Source: an uncultured Clostridium sp.
GTDB lineage: Bacteria > Bacillota > Clostridia > TANB77 > CAG-508
Direction: 5' to 3'
Length of the DNA stretch: 64,000 bases
Assembly: GCA_958438515.1 (NCBI GenBank)
Contig: CAUBRZ010000002.1
Location: 1 to 64,000 of the forward strand
Shown: piece after piece, positions 38,293 to 47,893 of the stretch
Layout of the letters: each line of letters opens with the position of its first letter
Position numbering within the stretch: the stretch's first letter is position 1
Notes under the pieces: generated by a model
Told to the model about the DNA's origin: nothing
Seen by the model: only the letters and a program-made list of their open reading frames with translations
The model's database searches: none
Translations under genes and position numbers: made by a program

Positions 38293-39729
38293 CTATATTT
38301 TTGCTATACCACCAATAATTTTGCTTTCTTCAGCAACTGATAACCATTTAGTTCCTCCTGATACTACAACCATATCTCCTTTTTCTAAGATATTTTTTGC
38401 TTTTAATTTTTCAATTCCTTCTTCTACAATATGATCTATTGTATCTTTCTTTTCTACATATATTGGTGTTACATTCCATGCAATTGCTAATTGATTAAAT
38501 GTTCTTCTATTATCTGTGATTGCTAAAATAGGGCATCCTACACCTAATCCAGCTAGTTTTCTTGCTGAATCTCCTGTGTGTGTATAACATACAATAGCAT
38601 CTGCATTTAAATTCATAGCCATAACAGATGTAGAATATGCTATTTTGCTTTCAAGATCATTTATTTCTATATTGTCATTGTTTCTAAATCTTTTCCAGTA
38701 ATCAATATCACCTTCAACACGATTAGCTATTTTTACCATTGTTTCAACACATTCAACAGGGAATTTTCCCATTGCACATTCTCCTGATAACATTACAGCA
38801 CTTGTTCTATCATAAATAGCATTTGCTACGTCACTTGCTTCTGCTCTTGTTGGTAATGGATTGAATGTCATAGATTCTAACATTTGTGTAGCAGTAATGG
38901 CTGGTTTGCTAGCTTTATTAGATAATTTTATAAATCTTTTTTGCATAACTGGTGGTTCTGTAAAATCTGTTTCAGTAGCCATGTCTCCACGAGCAATCAT
39001 TTGAACATCTGCATTATCAACTATTTCTTGCATATGTTCTAATCCTTCTACATTTTCTACTTTAGTTATAATTTTAATATCTTTTCCACCATTTTCATCT
39101 AGTACTTTTCTTACTTGGTCAATATCATCTTTGTTTCTTGTAAATGACATTGCAACATAATCATAACCATGTTCACAAGCTGTTTTTAAATCTTGTATAT
39201 CTTTTTCTTTTAATGCTGGTAATCTTACAGCTGTTCCTGGTAAGTTAATAGTTTTTCTACTTCCAAGTCCATTTCCATGTACTACTTTACAAACTATGTC
39301 TTTATCAACAATTTCTTCTACTACTAATTCAATCGCACCATCATCAATTAAAACTTTGCTTCCTGGTTTTATATCTTTATATAATTCTTTATATGATACT
39401 GATACCTTTTCTTTATCTCCAAGTATATCTTCATTTACTAAAGTAAATTTTTGTCCATCTTCTAGTTTAATCTTTTCATTTTTTCCAGTAACTAACATAC
39501 CTGTTCTTATTTCAGGTCCTTGCATATCCAAAAGTAATGCTACTGGAATGTCCATTTTTTCTCTTAATTTTAGGATAGTTTCTGTTTTTTCAGCTTGCTC
39601 ATCCCAACTTCCGTGTGAATAATTAATTCTTGTTACATTTAGTCCTGCATTAAATAATTCTTCTAATCTGTTTTCACTTGCAGGTCCTATTGTTCCTACT
39701 ATTTTTGTTTTTCTTAAATTTGATTTCAT
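38293..39729 (-). CDS. pyk: Pyruvate kinase
   Basis: This 478-aa enzyme converts PEP and ADP to pyruvate and ATP. Visible are TIGPAS, RINYSHG, LDMQGPEIRTG, the catalytic-Lys region KVENVEGLEHM, ARGDMATE and the MLSGECAMGKFP signature. It ends after the standard C-domain, lacking the extra PEP-utiliser domain found in Bacillus. Despite more than 30 Gly codons it has no CGG site, as expected for a highly expressed gene. Confidence 0.97.
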   Translation of the reverse strand: MKSNLRKTKIVGTIGPASENRLEELFNAGLNVTRINYSHGSWDEQAEKTETILKLREKMDIPVALLLDMQGPEIRTGMLVTGKNEKIKLEDGQKFTLVNEDILGDKEKVSVSYKELYKDIKPGSKVLIDDGAIELVVEEIVDKDIVCKVVHGNGLGSRKTINLPGTAVRLPALKEKDIQDLKTACEHGYDYVAMSFTRNKDDIDQVRKVLDENGGKDIKIITKVENVEGLEHMQEIVDNADVQMIARGDMATETDFTEPPVMQKRFIKLSNKASKPAITATQMLESMTFNPLPTRAEASDVANAIYDRTSAVMLSGECAMGKFPVECVETMVKIANRVEGDIDYWKRFRNNDNIEINDLESKIAYSTSVMAMNLNADAIVCYTHTGDSARKLAGLGVGCPILAITDNRRTFNQLAIAWNVTPIYVEKKDTIDHIVEEGIEKLKAKNILEKGDMVVVSGGTKWLSVAEESKIIGGIAKI

Positions 39730-39763
39730 TATAAATTTCCTCCCTTAATTAACGCTAGTTTTT

Positions 39764-39793
39764 ATTATAACACAGCATTTTAATAAAATTCAA
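39764..39793 (-). promoter_or_regulatory. Promoter of pyk
   Basis: TTGAAT (39788-39793 on the complement), an 18-nt spacer and TATAAT (39764-39769) with a TG extension, upstream of a strong GGGAGG ribosome site. Confidence 0.7.
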
Positions 39794-39821
39794 CATTTTT
39801 CGATAAATTTTAACTTTTTTA

Positions 39822-40545
39822 TTAATATAACTCAATTATTGCATGTAATTCTTCTTCATTTTCACTTTCTATTACTATAATATGTTTTTCTTGTTCTTTT
39901 GTATATTTACAATTCAATATGTCTCCGAAGTTTTATTTCTTTTTTATATGTTATTCTAACATTATCAAATGGTCTTTTCGCATATACATCTTCTGGTAAA
40001 GCTTCATATGCTAAATCTAAGTAATATAAATTATGCATATGTTTATTTAAATCAATATCTTTTCTAATTACTTTATATTTAATGTTAGAAATAAATTTAG
40101 TTGGTATTTTTATTTTATCCAATTTTTCATCAAGAAATACACTTTTTTCTTCTGGTTTGTATTTTTCTATCAATTCTTCTGTTAATCTGACCATTTTTCT
40201 TTTCTCTATATTTAATAATGTCCATTTAGAAGTGGCAATAATGCACAACTCATTATTTTCATCATAAATTTCATAGTCACGATATGTGAAAAATTTATTC
40301 ATATTTCTTCCCCAAGTTTTAACTTGTAATGTTTGTCCATAAGTTGGTCTTTTTATTACTTCTAATTTCCAGTCTAATAATACCCAAGCTATTTTAGTTT
40401 TAACAGTTTCATTAGCTCCAAATCCGACATAGTCTGATTGATATCCTGCTATATTTTCTAATATTTCTAAAATTGCTCTGTTTTTTATTTTATTTTGTTT
40501 TCCGATGTCCTTTAATGACATTTTAAAATTTTCAGTATATATCAT
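39822..40545 (-). CDS. Acyl-ACP thioesterase, one CGG recoding site
   Basis: The corrected product is 240 aa, a double hot-dog protein releasing fatty acids from acyl-ACP. Motifs are VLLDWKLEVIKRPTYGQTLQVKTW, the catalytic region SNIKYKVIRKDIDLNKHMHNLYYLDLAYEAL (Asn-x-His) and RITYKKEIKLG. C is skipped at CGG 39925-39927 (KEIKL-G-DILNCKYT); skipping moves the stop from 39907 to 39822, adding the last 28 residues. Because the catalytic residues precede the site, the unshifted product might still work. Confidence 0.9.
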
Positions 40546-40574
40546 TTTTTCTCCTTGTTACTACTTTAAATATT

Positions 40575-41882
40575 TTAATATCCTGGTTTTTCTAATAACT
40601 TAAACATATTCTTTTTATATTCTTCTACTCCAGGTTGATTAAAAGGATTTACTCCTAATATCATTCCTGACATAGCACATGCCTTTTCAAAGAAATATAT
40701 TAACTCTCCTAAATTTTCCTCATCTAACTGTTTCATACTAATCATGATATTAGGAACTTCTCCTGTTACATGTGCTTTTATTGTTCCTTCCATTGCCTTT
40801 TTATTTACATAATCTAGAGTTTTTCCTGCTAAATAATTTAGGCCATCTAAATTATCATCATCTGGATTTATTGTTATATCTGACTTTGGTTCTTCTATTG
40901 AAATTACAGTTTCAAATAAGTTTCTTCTTCCTTCTTGAATATATTGTCCCATAGAATGTAAATCTGTTGTATTTTCTACCCCTGTTGGAAAAATTCCTTT
41001 TTTGTCTTTTCCTTCGCTCTCACCAAATAACTGCTTCCACCATTCTGTAAAGTAATGCATTTTTGGTTCATAATTCACAAGTATTTCTATATCTTTATTT
41101 GAATTATATAAAATATTTCTTGCTACTGCATATTTATAACATTCATTATATTTTAAATTTGAATCATCATATCTTTCTTTAGCTATTCTAGCACCTTCCA
41201 TTAATTTATCAATATCAATTCCTGCTGTTGCTATTGGTAGTAATCCTACTGCTGTTAACACAGAATACCTTCCTCCTACGTTATCTGGTACTACAAACTG
41301 TTCATATCCTTCATTTTGCGCAAGTGTCTTTAATGCTCCTTTTTCTTTATCTGTTGTAGCATAAATTCTACTTCTTGCTTCATCAATTCCATATTTATTT
41401 TCTAGAATTTCTCTAAAAATTCTAAATGCTATTGCTGGTTCTGTGGTTGTTCCTGATTTTGATATTACATTAATCGAAAAATCTTTATCTCCTATATATT
41501 CAATTAATTCATTTATATAATTTGAACTTAAATTATTTCCTACATATAAAATTTGTGGGTACTTTCTTTGACTATTTTGTAATATATTATTAAAGCTGCT
41601 TGTTAATGTTTCTATAACTGCTCTTGCACCTAAATATGAGCCTCCTATACCTATTACAATCAATATATCTGATTCATTTTCTATCTTTTTTGCTGCTTTT
41701 TTTATTCTTTTAAATTCTTCTTTATCATAATTAGTTGGTAATTCTAACCACCCCACAAAATCTTTTTCATCATTTGCTCTTCTATGCAAATCTTTATGTA
41801 TATTTTCTACTTGCTCTTTGTATTCCATTATTTTTTTTTGTGTTATTCCACTATTTTCCAAATTCAAACTAATTTGTCCCAT
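40575..41882 (-). CDS. pgi: Glucose-6-phosphate isomerase
   Basis: This glycolytic enzyme of about 435 aa has SIS-type motifs GIGGSYLGARAVIE and VISKSGTTTEPAIAFR, plus GGRYSVLTAVGLLP and a C-terminal NPFNQPGVEEYKKNMF. I take the second Met (41882, MGQISLNLE) because GTGAGG lies 10 nt upstream; an ATG at 41888 is also possible. No recoding sites. Confidence 0.96.
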   Translation of the reverse strand: MGQISLNLENSGITQKKIMEYKEQVENIHKDLHRRANDEKDFVGWLELPTNYDKEEFKRIKKAAKKIENESDILIVIGIGGSYLGARAVIETLTSSFNNILQNSQRKYPQILYVGNNLSSNYINELIEYIGDKDFSINVISKSGTTTEPAIAFRIFREILENKYGIDEARSRIYATTDKEKGALKTLAQNEGYEQFVVPDNVGGRYSVLTAVGLLPIATAGIDIDKLMEGARIAKERYDDSNLKYNECYKYAVARNILYNSNKDIEILVNYEPKMHYFTEWWKQLFGESEGKDKKGIFPTGVENTTDLHSMGQYIQEGRRNLFETVISIEEPKSDITINPDDDNLDGLNYLAGKTLDYVNKKAMEGTIKAHVTGEVPNIMISMKQLDEENLGELIYFFEKACAMSGMILGVNPFNQPGVEEYKKNMFKLLEKPGY

Positions 41883-41924
41883 AATCATACCTCACTTTTT
41901 TATTTTTTCTTATTCAATGAATAC

Positions 41925-41953
41925 ATTATATACAAGTTATTTTTATAATTCAA
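41925..41953 (-). promoter_or_regulatory. Promoter of pgi
   Basis: TTGAAT (41948-41953 on the complement), a 17-nt spacer and a perfect TATAAT (41925-41930). Confidence 0.75.
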
Positions 41954-42011
41954 GTGTTATTTTTATTTTATATTTAATAATCTTTCACTGGTATTTTTAA
42001 TAAATAATACC

Positions 42012-42055
42012 AAAAAAATGAAACGTTTTGCATATTGCATTATAACGCTTCATTT
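42012..42055 (-). terminator. Terminator overlapping the spoIIP stop codon
   Basis: A 12-bp stem (AAATGAAGCGTT / AACGTTTCATTT, one G-T pair) with a 15-nt loop includes the last codons of the corrected spoIIP frame and is followed by TTTTTT. Its exact placement supports the stop at 42040. Confidence 0.85.
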
Positions 42056-43258
42056 ATAACTTTTGCTAAATACTTCATACTTGTTAAACATTGATCTAAT
42101 GTATTTCCTGTTGCTCCTACCTCTATTATACTTGCATATTTTCCAGTATGTTGATTATATCTCGATTTTGTTAACATTATTGGCTTAAATAAACCGTGGA
42201 TACATTTCTTCTGCTTTTTCTTGTATTTTTACTGCAAATTTCAAGTTTTGATTCCAATTTGGATGCCATAATCCTCCTTGATTTGTTCCTATTACAAACA
42301 TTATTTGTGCTGCTTCATCTGTGTCCCCTATTTTTACAGTTGGAGCATAATCACTTCTACTTCCAACAGCATCTCTATGTACATCTATTATAATATCTGA
42401 TGGATTAGTACTTAATATATTTTCTACTGTAGCAAGTGATCTTGTATATGATCCATTATATGCTGGATAATCATGATAATTAGTATTATGTATTACATTA
42501 TAATTATATTGTTTTAATTGATTCTCTAATTCTGTTCCTACTCTTACTACTGTAAAATTCAAATCAGTTGTTCTATATGTCCCTGTAGGTGTATATTGAT
42601 ATTTTTCACTTGAAGTATAACTTTCACAGCTATGTGTATGAAATAACACTATATTTTTATTTTCTACTGTTATATCTGGTTTTAACATTTCTTCTGTTAA
42701 ATTGTAATCTGTTTCATTTTTTATTTTTACTTTCCCATACATAGAATTGCTATTTTCTTTTATTGGGTTATTTGTAATTACTTCTGTTGTTAATCCTGTT
42801 TTAGCTAGTTGTATTTCATTATCCTCTTGGTTGTTGTTTGTTTTTTCATCATCTTTTTGATTATCCTCTTGATTACTATTTGTCTCTTGTTTTGCCATTT
42901 CTAATTCTTTTTCTTCTATTTCTTCAGTTCCTCTTATTGAACCTATTTGTGTTTTTAACATTGTTTGAAAAATATCTATATTTTCTTTTTTATCATCTTC
43001 ATTAGCTATATTTTTATATTCTTGATTTACACTTGAGATAGTAGGCATTGACTGTTCTAAACACGACAACATACTATTTTGCGATAAATCAACTATTTTC
43101 GTTTTTAGTTTTTGTATAAGCTTTTGTTCTTCCTTATTTTCTTCATATGTAGTTTTGCCAAAGTTTTTACTAATAAATATTATTAGTATTATTGTTAATG
43201 ATATTCCTATTAAATATTTTATAATATCTTTCATTTTTAATACAGTAACATTAAACAT
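42040..43258 (-). CDS. spoIIP: Stage II sporulation protein P, one CGG recoding site
   Basis: SpoIIP is the peptidoglycan amidase/endopeptidase of the engulfment machinery (with SpoIID and SpoIIM). Corrected length is 405 aa: an N-terminal membrane helix (about 12-28), a Gln/Asn/Glu-rich linker, and the catalytic domain with VLFHTHSCESYT, IIDVHRDAVGSR and MFVIGTNQGGLWHPNW. C is skipped at CGG 42194-42196 (EEMYP-G-LFKPIMLTKSRYNQ), which restores the conserved C-terminal RYNQH...SIIEVGATGNT segment and brings the stop next to a terminator. It marks the organism as a probable spore former. Confidence 0.93.
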
Positions 43259-43331
43259 TTTCTCTCCTTGTCCTAATCTTTCTTATATCTATATATATTC
43301 ATGTTTATGTATTAATATTACAACAAATAAA

Positions 43332-43357
43332 AAATTCGATATAAAAATACCGAATTT
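43332..43357 (-). terminator. Terminator of the small membrane protein gene at 43378
   Basis: Arms AAATTCG / CGAATTT with a 12-nt loop, T-run on the minus strand, 21 nt beyond the stop. Confidence 0.75.
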
Positions 43358-43377
43358 CTTTATTTAAATTTTCCAGA

Positions 43378-43716
43378 TTAAACTTTTTTCCAAAACCAAT
43401 CTAAACTATTATCTATACTTTTCTTACCTGTTGCTTTTGCTTCAATATCATCTACCCATAAATATGAGAAGAATGTTATTAATACAAATATGAAATCAAT
43501 TACTATACATCTTGATAATGTTGGTAATAAATATCTGTATTCTTCTGCTAACGTTGCTACTTGTGCTACATGTATTATTAATAATATCAAATATGCAAAT
43601 AGTGTAATTGCTGCAATATAGCTTTTCTTGATTTCTTGAGATAAAAATATTAGTAATACAGTTGCTGCTAGTAGTAGTAACAAAGTAAGTGGACTTGATA
43701 TATCAAATATAAACAT
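43378..43716 (-). CDS. Three-helix membrane protein of unknown function
   Basis: This 112-aa product has predicted helices at about 7-27, 34-53 and 68-88 and a charged C-terminus (ATGKKSIDNSLDWFWKKV). No family recognised. It has its own terminator and lies between spoIIP and glmM. Confidence 0.7.
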   Translation of the reverse strand: MFIFDISSPLTLLLLLAATVLLIFLSQEIKKSYIAAITLFAYLILLIIHVAQVATLAEEYRYLLPTLSRCIVIDFIFVLITFFSYLWVDDIEAKATGKKSIDNSLDWFWKKV

Positions 43717-43855
43717 GTTTATCCCTCCATTTTTCTTTAGTTTCTCATTTTTATAATTTATATATTATCATTAATTGTAATTTAAATCAATGCTTTTTTT
43801 ATTATTTTTTATTACATTTTTATTACATGATTACTTCATATTAATAGTACTAATA

Positions 43856-45221
43856 TTATTTTAATTTAGATTCAATTAGAGTAGCAATTTCTTTTGCTTT
43901 TTTTGTTATGTATTTCTGGTCTTCCCCTTCTATCATAACTCTTACTAATGGTTCTGTTCCTGAAGGCCTGATTAAAACCCTACCATTTCCTGCAAACTCT
44001 TTTTCTAATTTTTCTATAGCACTTTTTATATCTTTATCTTTTTCATAATCATATTTTTTATTACTATTTACTTTTGCATTAATAAGTACTTGTGGATATA
44101 GTTTCACCATATTTCCTAATTCTGATGCTTTTTTTCCTTCTTCTAATATTGCTTTTATTAACATTAAAGATGTTAGTATTCCATCTCCTGTAGGATTATA
44201 ATCTAATAGAATTACATGTCCAGATTGTTCTCCACCTATATTAAATCCATCTTTTAACATTTCTTCTAAAACATATCTATCTCCTACTTTGGTTTGTAAC
44301 AATTCTAGACCATTATCTCTTGCATACTTATTTAATCCTAAATTACTCATAACAGTTGCTACTATTGTATCTTTACTTAGTTTTCCTTTTTTTCTTAAAC
44401 TTTGTGAAATAATAGCTAGTAATTTATCTCCATCTATTGTGTTTCCTTTTTCATCAACTGCTAAACATCTGTCACCATCACCATCATATGCAACGCCAAG
44501 GCTTAGTTTATTTTCCACTACAAACTTTTTTAGTCCTTCTAGATGTGTTGAACCACAATTTTCATTTATATTTATTCCATCTGGATTATTGTTTATTATT
44601 TTATATTTTATTCCTAATGCTTTAAATACCTTTTCTGCTACAACTGAGGTTGCACCATTTGCAGTGTCTATTCCTACCACAAAGTCATCATTATTATATT
44701 TTTCTATCTCATCATCAAAGTTTTTTCTGAAGAAATATACATACTCTTCTATTAAATCTAAACAATATTCTGAAACCCCTATTTCATCATTTACTGCTCT
44801 TAATTTATCTAATTTTCCGAGATTCCATTACTTCTTCTATTTCTTCTTCTAAACTATCTGGTATTTTTGTTCCTTTGTTACTAAAATATTTAATACCATT
44901 AAATTCATATGTATTATGTGATGCAGAAATTACAACACTTGCATCTGCTTTTAGTTTTCTAGTTAAATATGCAACTGCTGGTGTTGGTATTACTCCTAAT
45001 AGTTTTACATTTGCACCATAACTTAAAAATCCAGCTACCATTGCACTTTCTATCAATGTCCCAGATATACGTGTATCTCTTCCTATTAAAATAGTAGGTG
45101 CATGGTCAGTATGTTTTGATAATACATATGCTCCTGCCTTTGCTACTTTATACACTAATTCTGGTGTTAATTCTGTATTGGCTATTCTTCTTATACCATC
45201 AGTCCCAAAATATTTTCTCAT
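43856..45221 (-). CDS. glmM: Phosphoglucosamine mutase, one CGG recoding site
   Basis: It converts glucosamine-6-P to glucosamine-1-P on the way to UDP-GlcNAc, needed for wall and for the polysaccharide locus next door. Corrected length is 454 aa, normal. MRKYFGTDGIRRIAN, the phospho-Ser loop VISASHNTYEFNGIKYF, the metal loop AYDGDGDRC, GGEQSGH and RPSGTEPLVRVMIE are present. C is skipped at CGG 44817-44819 (EVMES-G-KLDKLRAVN). Only about 135 residues would be made without it. Confidence 0.95.
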
Positions 45222-45249
45222 AATTTTTACTTCCTTCCTTATTGATGCT

Positions 45250-46068
45250 CTATTTTTTAAAGATACCTTTTAACCTTTTATTTACTGAGTCACCTTTAGT
45301 TAATTCAACTTTTTCTTTAAATGTTAATTCTATTTTATGTGGTTCTTCTATTTCTATTCTTTTATTCTCTAGAATCATTTTTGGATTAACAGTTGTTAAT
45401 TCTTCTACTTTTTTTGTTCCTACTAAATCATTTAATTCTTTTATTATTTTTGGTATTTCTGGGTAAATTGTATTTTTCCTATGGACATCTGACCCAAAAA
45501 AATGTATCATATTATTTTCTAAAAATCTTTTTACTATAATTTGTGCTTTTGTTCCATATTGCCCTATAACACTTCCATAATTTGCTTGCATTAATACCCC
45601 TTTTTGTATTAATTCATATATTAATTCTGGTTGTTTTTGCACAAAACTATATCTTTCTGGATGAGCTAAAATTGGTAAAAGTTTATGTTCTTGCATTTCA
45701 TATACTATATCATATAGGTTTAGTGGCTGTGCATTTAATGGCATTTCAAATAACACGTAATTGGTGTCATTTAATGTAGTTGCTTTTTCTTCTTTTAAAA
45801 ATTCTATAATGTTCTCTGACATATAAATTTCATTTCCTAAATATAATTTTATTCCTATATCTTGTTTTTCCAAATTTTCATTAATTGCATTCAACCATAC
45901 TTCTCTTTCTGGTTTACTTACTTCATAATATCCATCCATATAATGTGATGTAGATATTATCTTATCAAAGCCTGCTTTCTTTGCTTCTTTTATTATTTCA
46001 AATGTTTCTTCTATGCTTTTAGAACCATCATCTATATTTGGCAATATATGAGTATGAATATCTATCAT
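45250..46068 (-). CDS. cpsB: CpsB/YwqE-type tyrosine-protein phosphatase
   Basis: This 272-aa PHP-domain metal phosphatase has metal ligands in MIDIHTHILPNIDDGS, STSHY, NEIYMSE, LAHPERYSF and GSDVHRK. It dephosphorylates the tyrosine kinase CpsD encoded next, controlling polysaccharide assembly. It is last in the regulatory trio cpsC-cpsD-cpsB. Confidence 0.93.
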   Translation of the reverse strand: MIDIHTHILPNIDDGSKSIEETFEIIKEAKKAGFDKIISTSHYMDGYYEVSKPEREVWLNAINENLEKQDIGIKLYLGNEIYMSENIIEFLKEEKATTLNDTNYVLFEMPLNAQPLNLYDIVYEMQEHKLLPILAHPERYSFVQKQPELIYELIQKGVLMQANYGSVIGQYGTKAQIIVKRFLENNMIHFFGSDVHRKNTIYPEIPKIIKELNDLVGTKKVEELTTVNPKMILENKRIEIEEPHKIELTFKEKVELTKGDSVNKRLKGIFKK

Positions 46069-46097
46069 TTTTTACTCCTTTTTTTATATTGTTCAAT

Positions 46098-47064
46098 TTA
46101 TTTCGTTTTTTTCTTCTCATCCTCTAAATATTGATTAATTTGATTTAATATGTCTTGTGTTCTTTCTACTGATACTTTTTCTTTATTATCATTATTAGTA
46201 TCTTTTATTGCTTTTTGTACTTCTTTTGCTTTATTGTTTGTTTTTCTAGTAGTTTGCGTTTTACTTGTAGGCTTTTTGTTTGAGTTGTTTGTTTCTATAA
46301 TAGAAGATGCTCTATTATACATTTCACTACTATTTGCTTTTCTTGGCCCTCTTGCAGCAGCTGTTCTAGTAGAACCATAATAATAAGTTTCATTGTACTT
46401 TTTAGCTGTTATTTGTACTTTATTTAATACTACTCCTGAGATTTTCCCACCAACATTTTGTATGTTATTTATAACTCCTTTTAAATCTTCTTTTTTAGTT
46501 TTGTTGCTTGCTGTTACAACTATTGTAGAATCTACTAATCTTGTAAGTATTAAAGAATCTGTTACTAATTGGCTTGGTGTTCCATCTATAATCACAATAT
46601 CAAATGTCTCTTTTAATTTTTCCAATAATTCTACCATTTGTTCAGAAATTAATAATTCTGATGGATTTGGTGGAATATTTCCTGCAGCCATTAAATATAA
46701 ATTTTCTATTTCTGTTTCTTGAAGATAATTAGATAATTCTTCTGGTGCTTCATCGTTTTCTTTAGTTCCTACACCTGATAAATAATTTGATAACCCTGGT
46801 CTTGGGGATACACTAAAAATAAAATATTGTCTTCCTTTTCTCATATCTGCATCTATTAATACTACTTTTTTTCCGAGCTTGTGCAAATGTTACTGCTAAA
46901 TTAGAAGAAACCCAGCTTTTTCCTTCTCCAGGTAAGGTAGATGTAACTAATATTGTTCTTAATTTTCCTTTTGTGTTCATAAATTGAATATTAGTTCTTA
47001 GTGTTCTAAACACTTCTGAAATTGGTGATTTCGGATCTTGATGTACTATTACTTCTCTTTTCAT
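46098..47064 (-). CDS. cpsD: CpsD-type tyrosine kinase, one CGG recoding site
   Basis: Corrected length is 321 aa. This BY-kinase has Walker A TSTLPGEGKSW, Walker A' VVLIDADMRKG, Walker B FDIVIIDGTP and a tyrosine cluster YNETYYYG followed by a Lys/Thr/Asn-rich tail unusually long for CpsD (about 235-321). C is skipped at CGG 46873-46875 (TFAQA-G-KKVVLIDADM), just before Walker A', so the unshifted product would lack it. Its start overlaps the cpsC stop by one base (TAATG). Confidence 0.93.
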
Positions 47065-47777
47065 TATCTTCTACCTCCTTTTTTTACTTTTACATTTTGT
47101 AATTCTGGATTATATATTGGTATTGATGCTACTACTGGTAATTTAAATTCTTTTTCAATGTCTTCTGCTGTTTTTATTGTAGTATCTAACATGTTAGCAA
47201 TTAATACATATACTACTGCTACTGCTACCCCAATAAATGCAAATATTATTACATCTTTTTTATGGTTTATGTTAGATGGTACATTAGATACTTCTGCTTG
47301 ATCTACTACTTGTACGTTATCGATATTATAAAATTCTTTTACTTTTTCTGTAAATACTTTTGCTATTTCATTTGCTATTTTTGCACTATAATTTGGCTCT
47401 TTGGTAGTTACAGTTATTTTAATTAGTTCAGTGTCTTTTACTGAACTTACTGTTACATTATTTCTTAAAGAATCTTCATTTACATCTATATTTAGATTTT
47501 CTTTTACTTGACTTAATACGTTTTTACTTTTTACCAATTCACTATATGTTGATACTAATTTTGAGTTAACTGTTATGTCTGTTGCTGTAATTGTATTTGT
47601 TTTTTGATTACTGTTTGATGAGGCTAATACTAGTGATGTTGACGAACTATACATTGGTGTTGTAAATGCTACTGTATATATTACCCCTAATACTATAAAT
47701 ATTAATATTATTAATATTATCTGTAATTTTCTTTTCCAAAATATTCCGAATAATTCTTTTAAATCTAATTCTTCCAT
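47064..47777 (-). CDS. cpsC: Wzz/CpsC chain-length and kinase-activator protein
   Basis: This 237-aa protein has two membrane helices (about 16-35 and 178-200) flanking an extracellular coil. The N-terminal helix region (FGIFWKRKLQIILIILIFIVLG) and TPMYSSSTSLVL are typical. It activates CpsD and sets chain length. It starts a separate transcript behind its own promoter. Confidence 0.92.
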   Translation of the reverse strand: MEELDLKELFGIFWKRKLQIILIILIFIVLGVIYTVAFTTPMYSSSTSLVLASSNSNQKTNTITATDITVNSKLVSTYSELVKSKNVLSQVKENLNIDVNEDSLRNNVTVSSVKDTELIKITVTTKEPNYSAKIANEIAKVFTEKVKEFYNIDNVQVVDQAEVSNVPSNINHKKDVIIFAFIGVAVAVVYVLIANMLDTTIKTAEDIEKEFKLPVVASIPIYNPELQNVKVKKGGRR

Positions 47778-47816
47778 ATTTTCCCCCTTAATTTGTTTCT
47801 TTTGTTTTACTTTTAT

Positions 47817-47845
47817 AGTATACCTTTATCTCTTGTTTTTTTCAA
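47817..47845 (-). promoter_or_regulatory. Promoter of cpsC-cpsD-cpsB
   Basis: TTGAAA (47840-47845 on the complement), a 17-nt spacer and TATACT (47817-47822). A second candidate TTGACA lies further upstream, near the flippase stop. Confidence 0.7.
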
Positions 47846-47893
47846 GCTTTTATCTTACTTTTTATATATTTATTAAATAAGGACTTTAAGTTG

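Noticed and set aside
47741..47755. CGG-like string in cpsC
   Set aside because: Here the C is the third base of a Phe codon (TTC-GGA), the frame is intact and no shift is needed.
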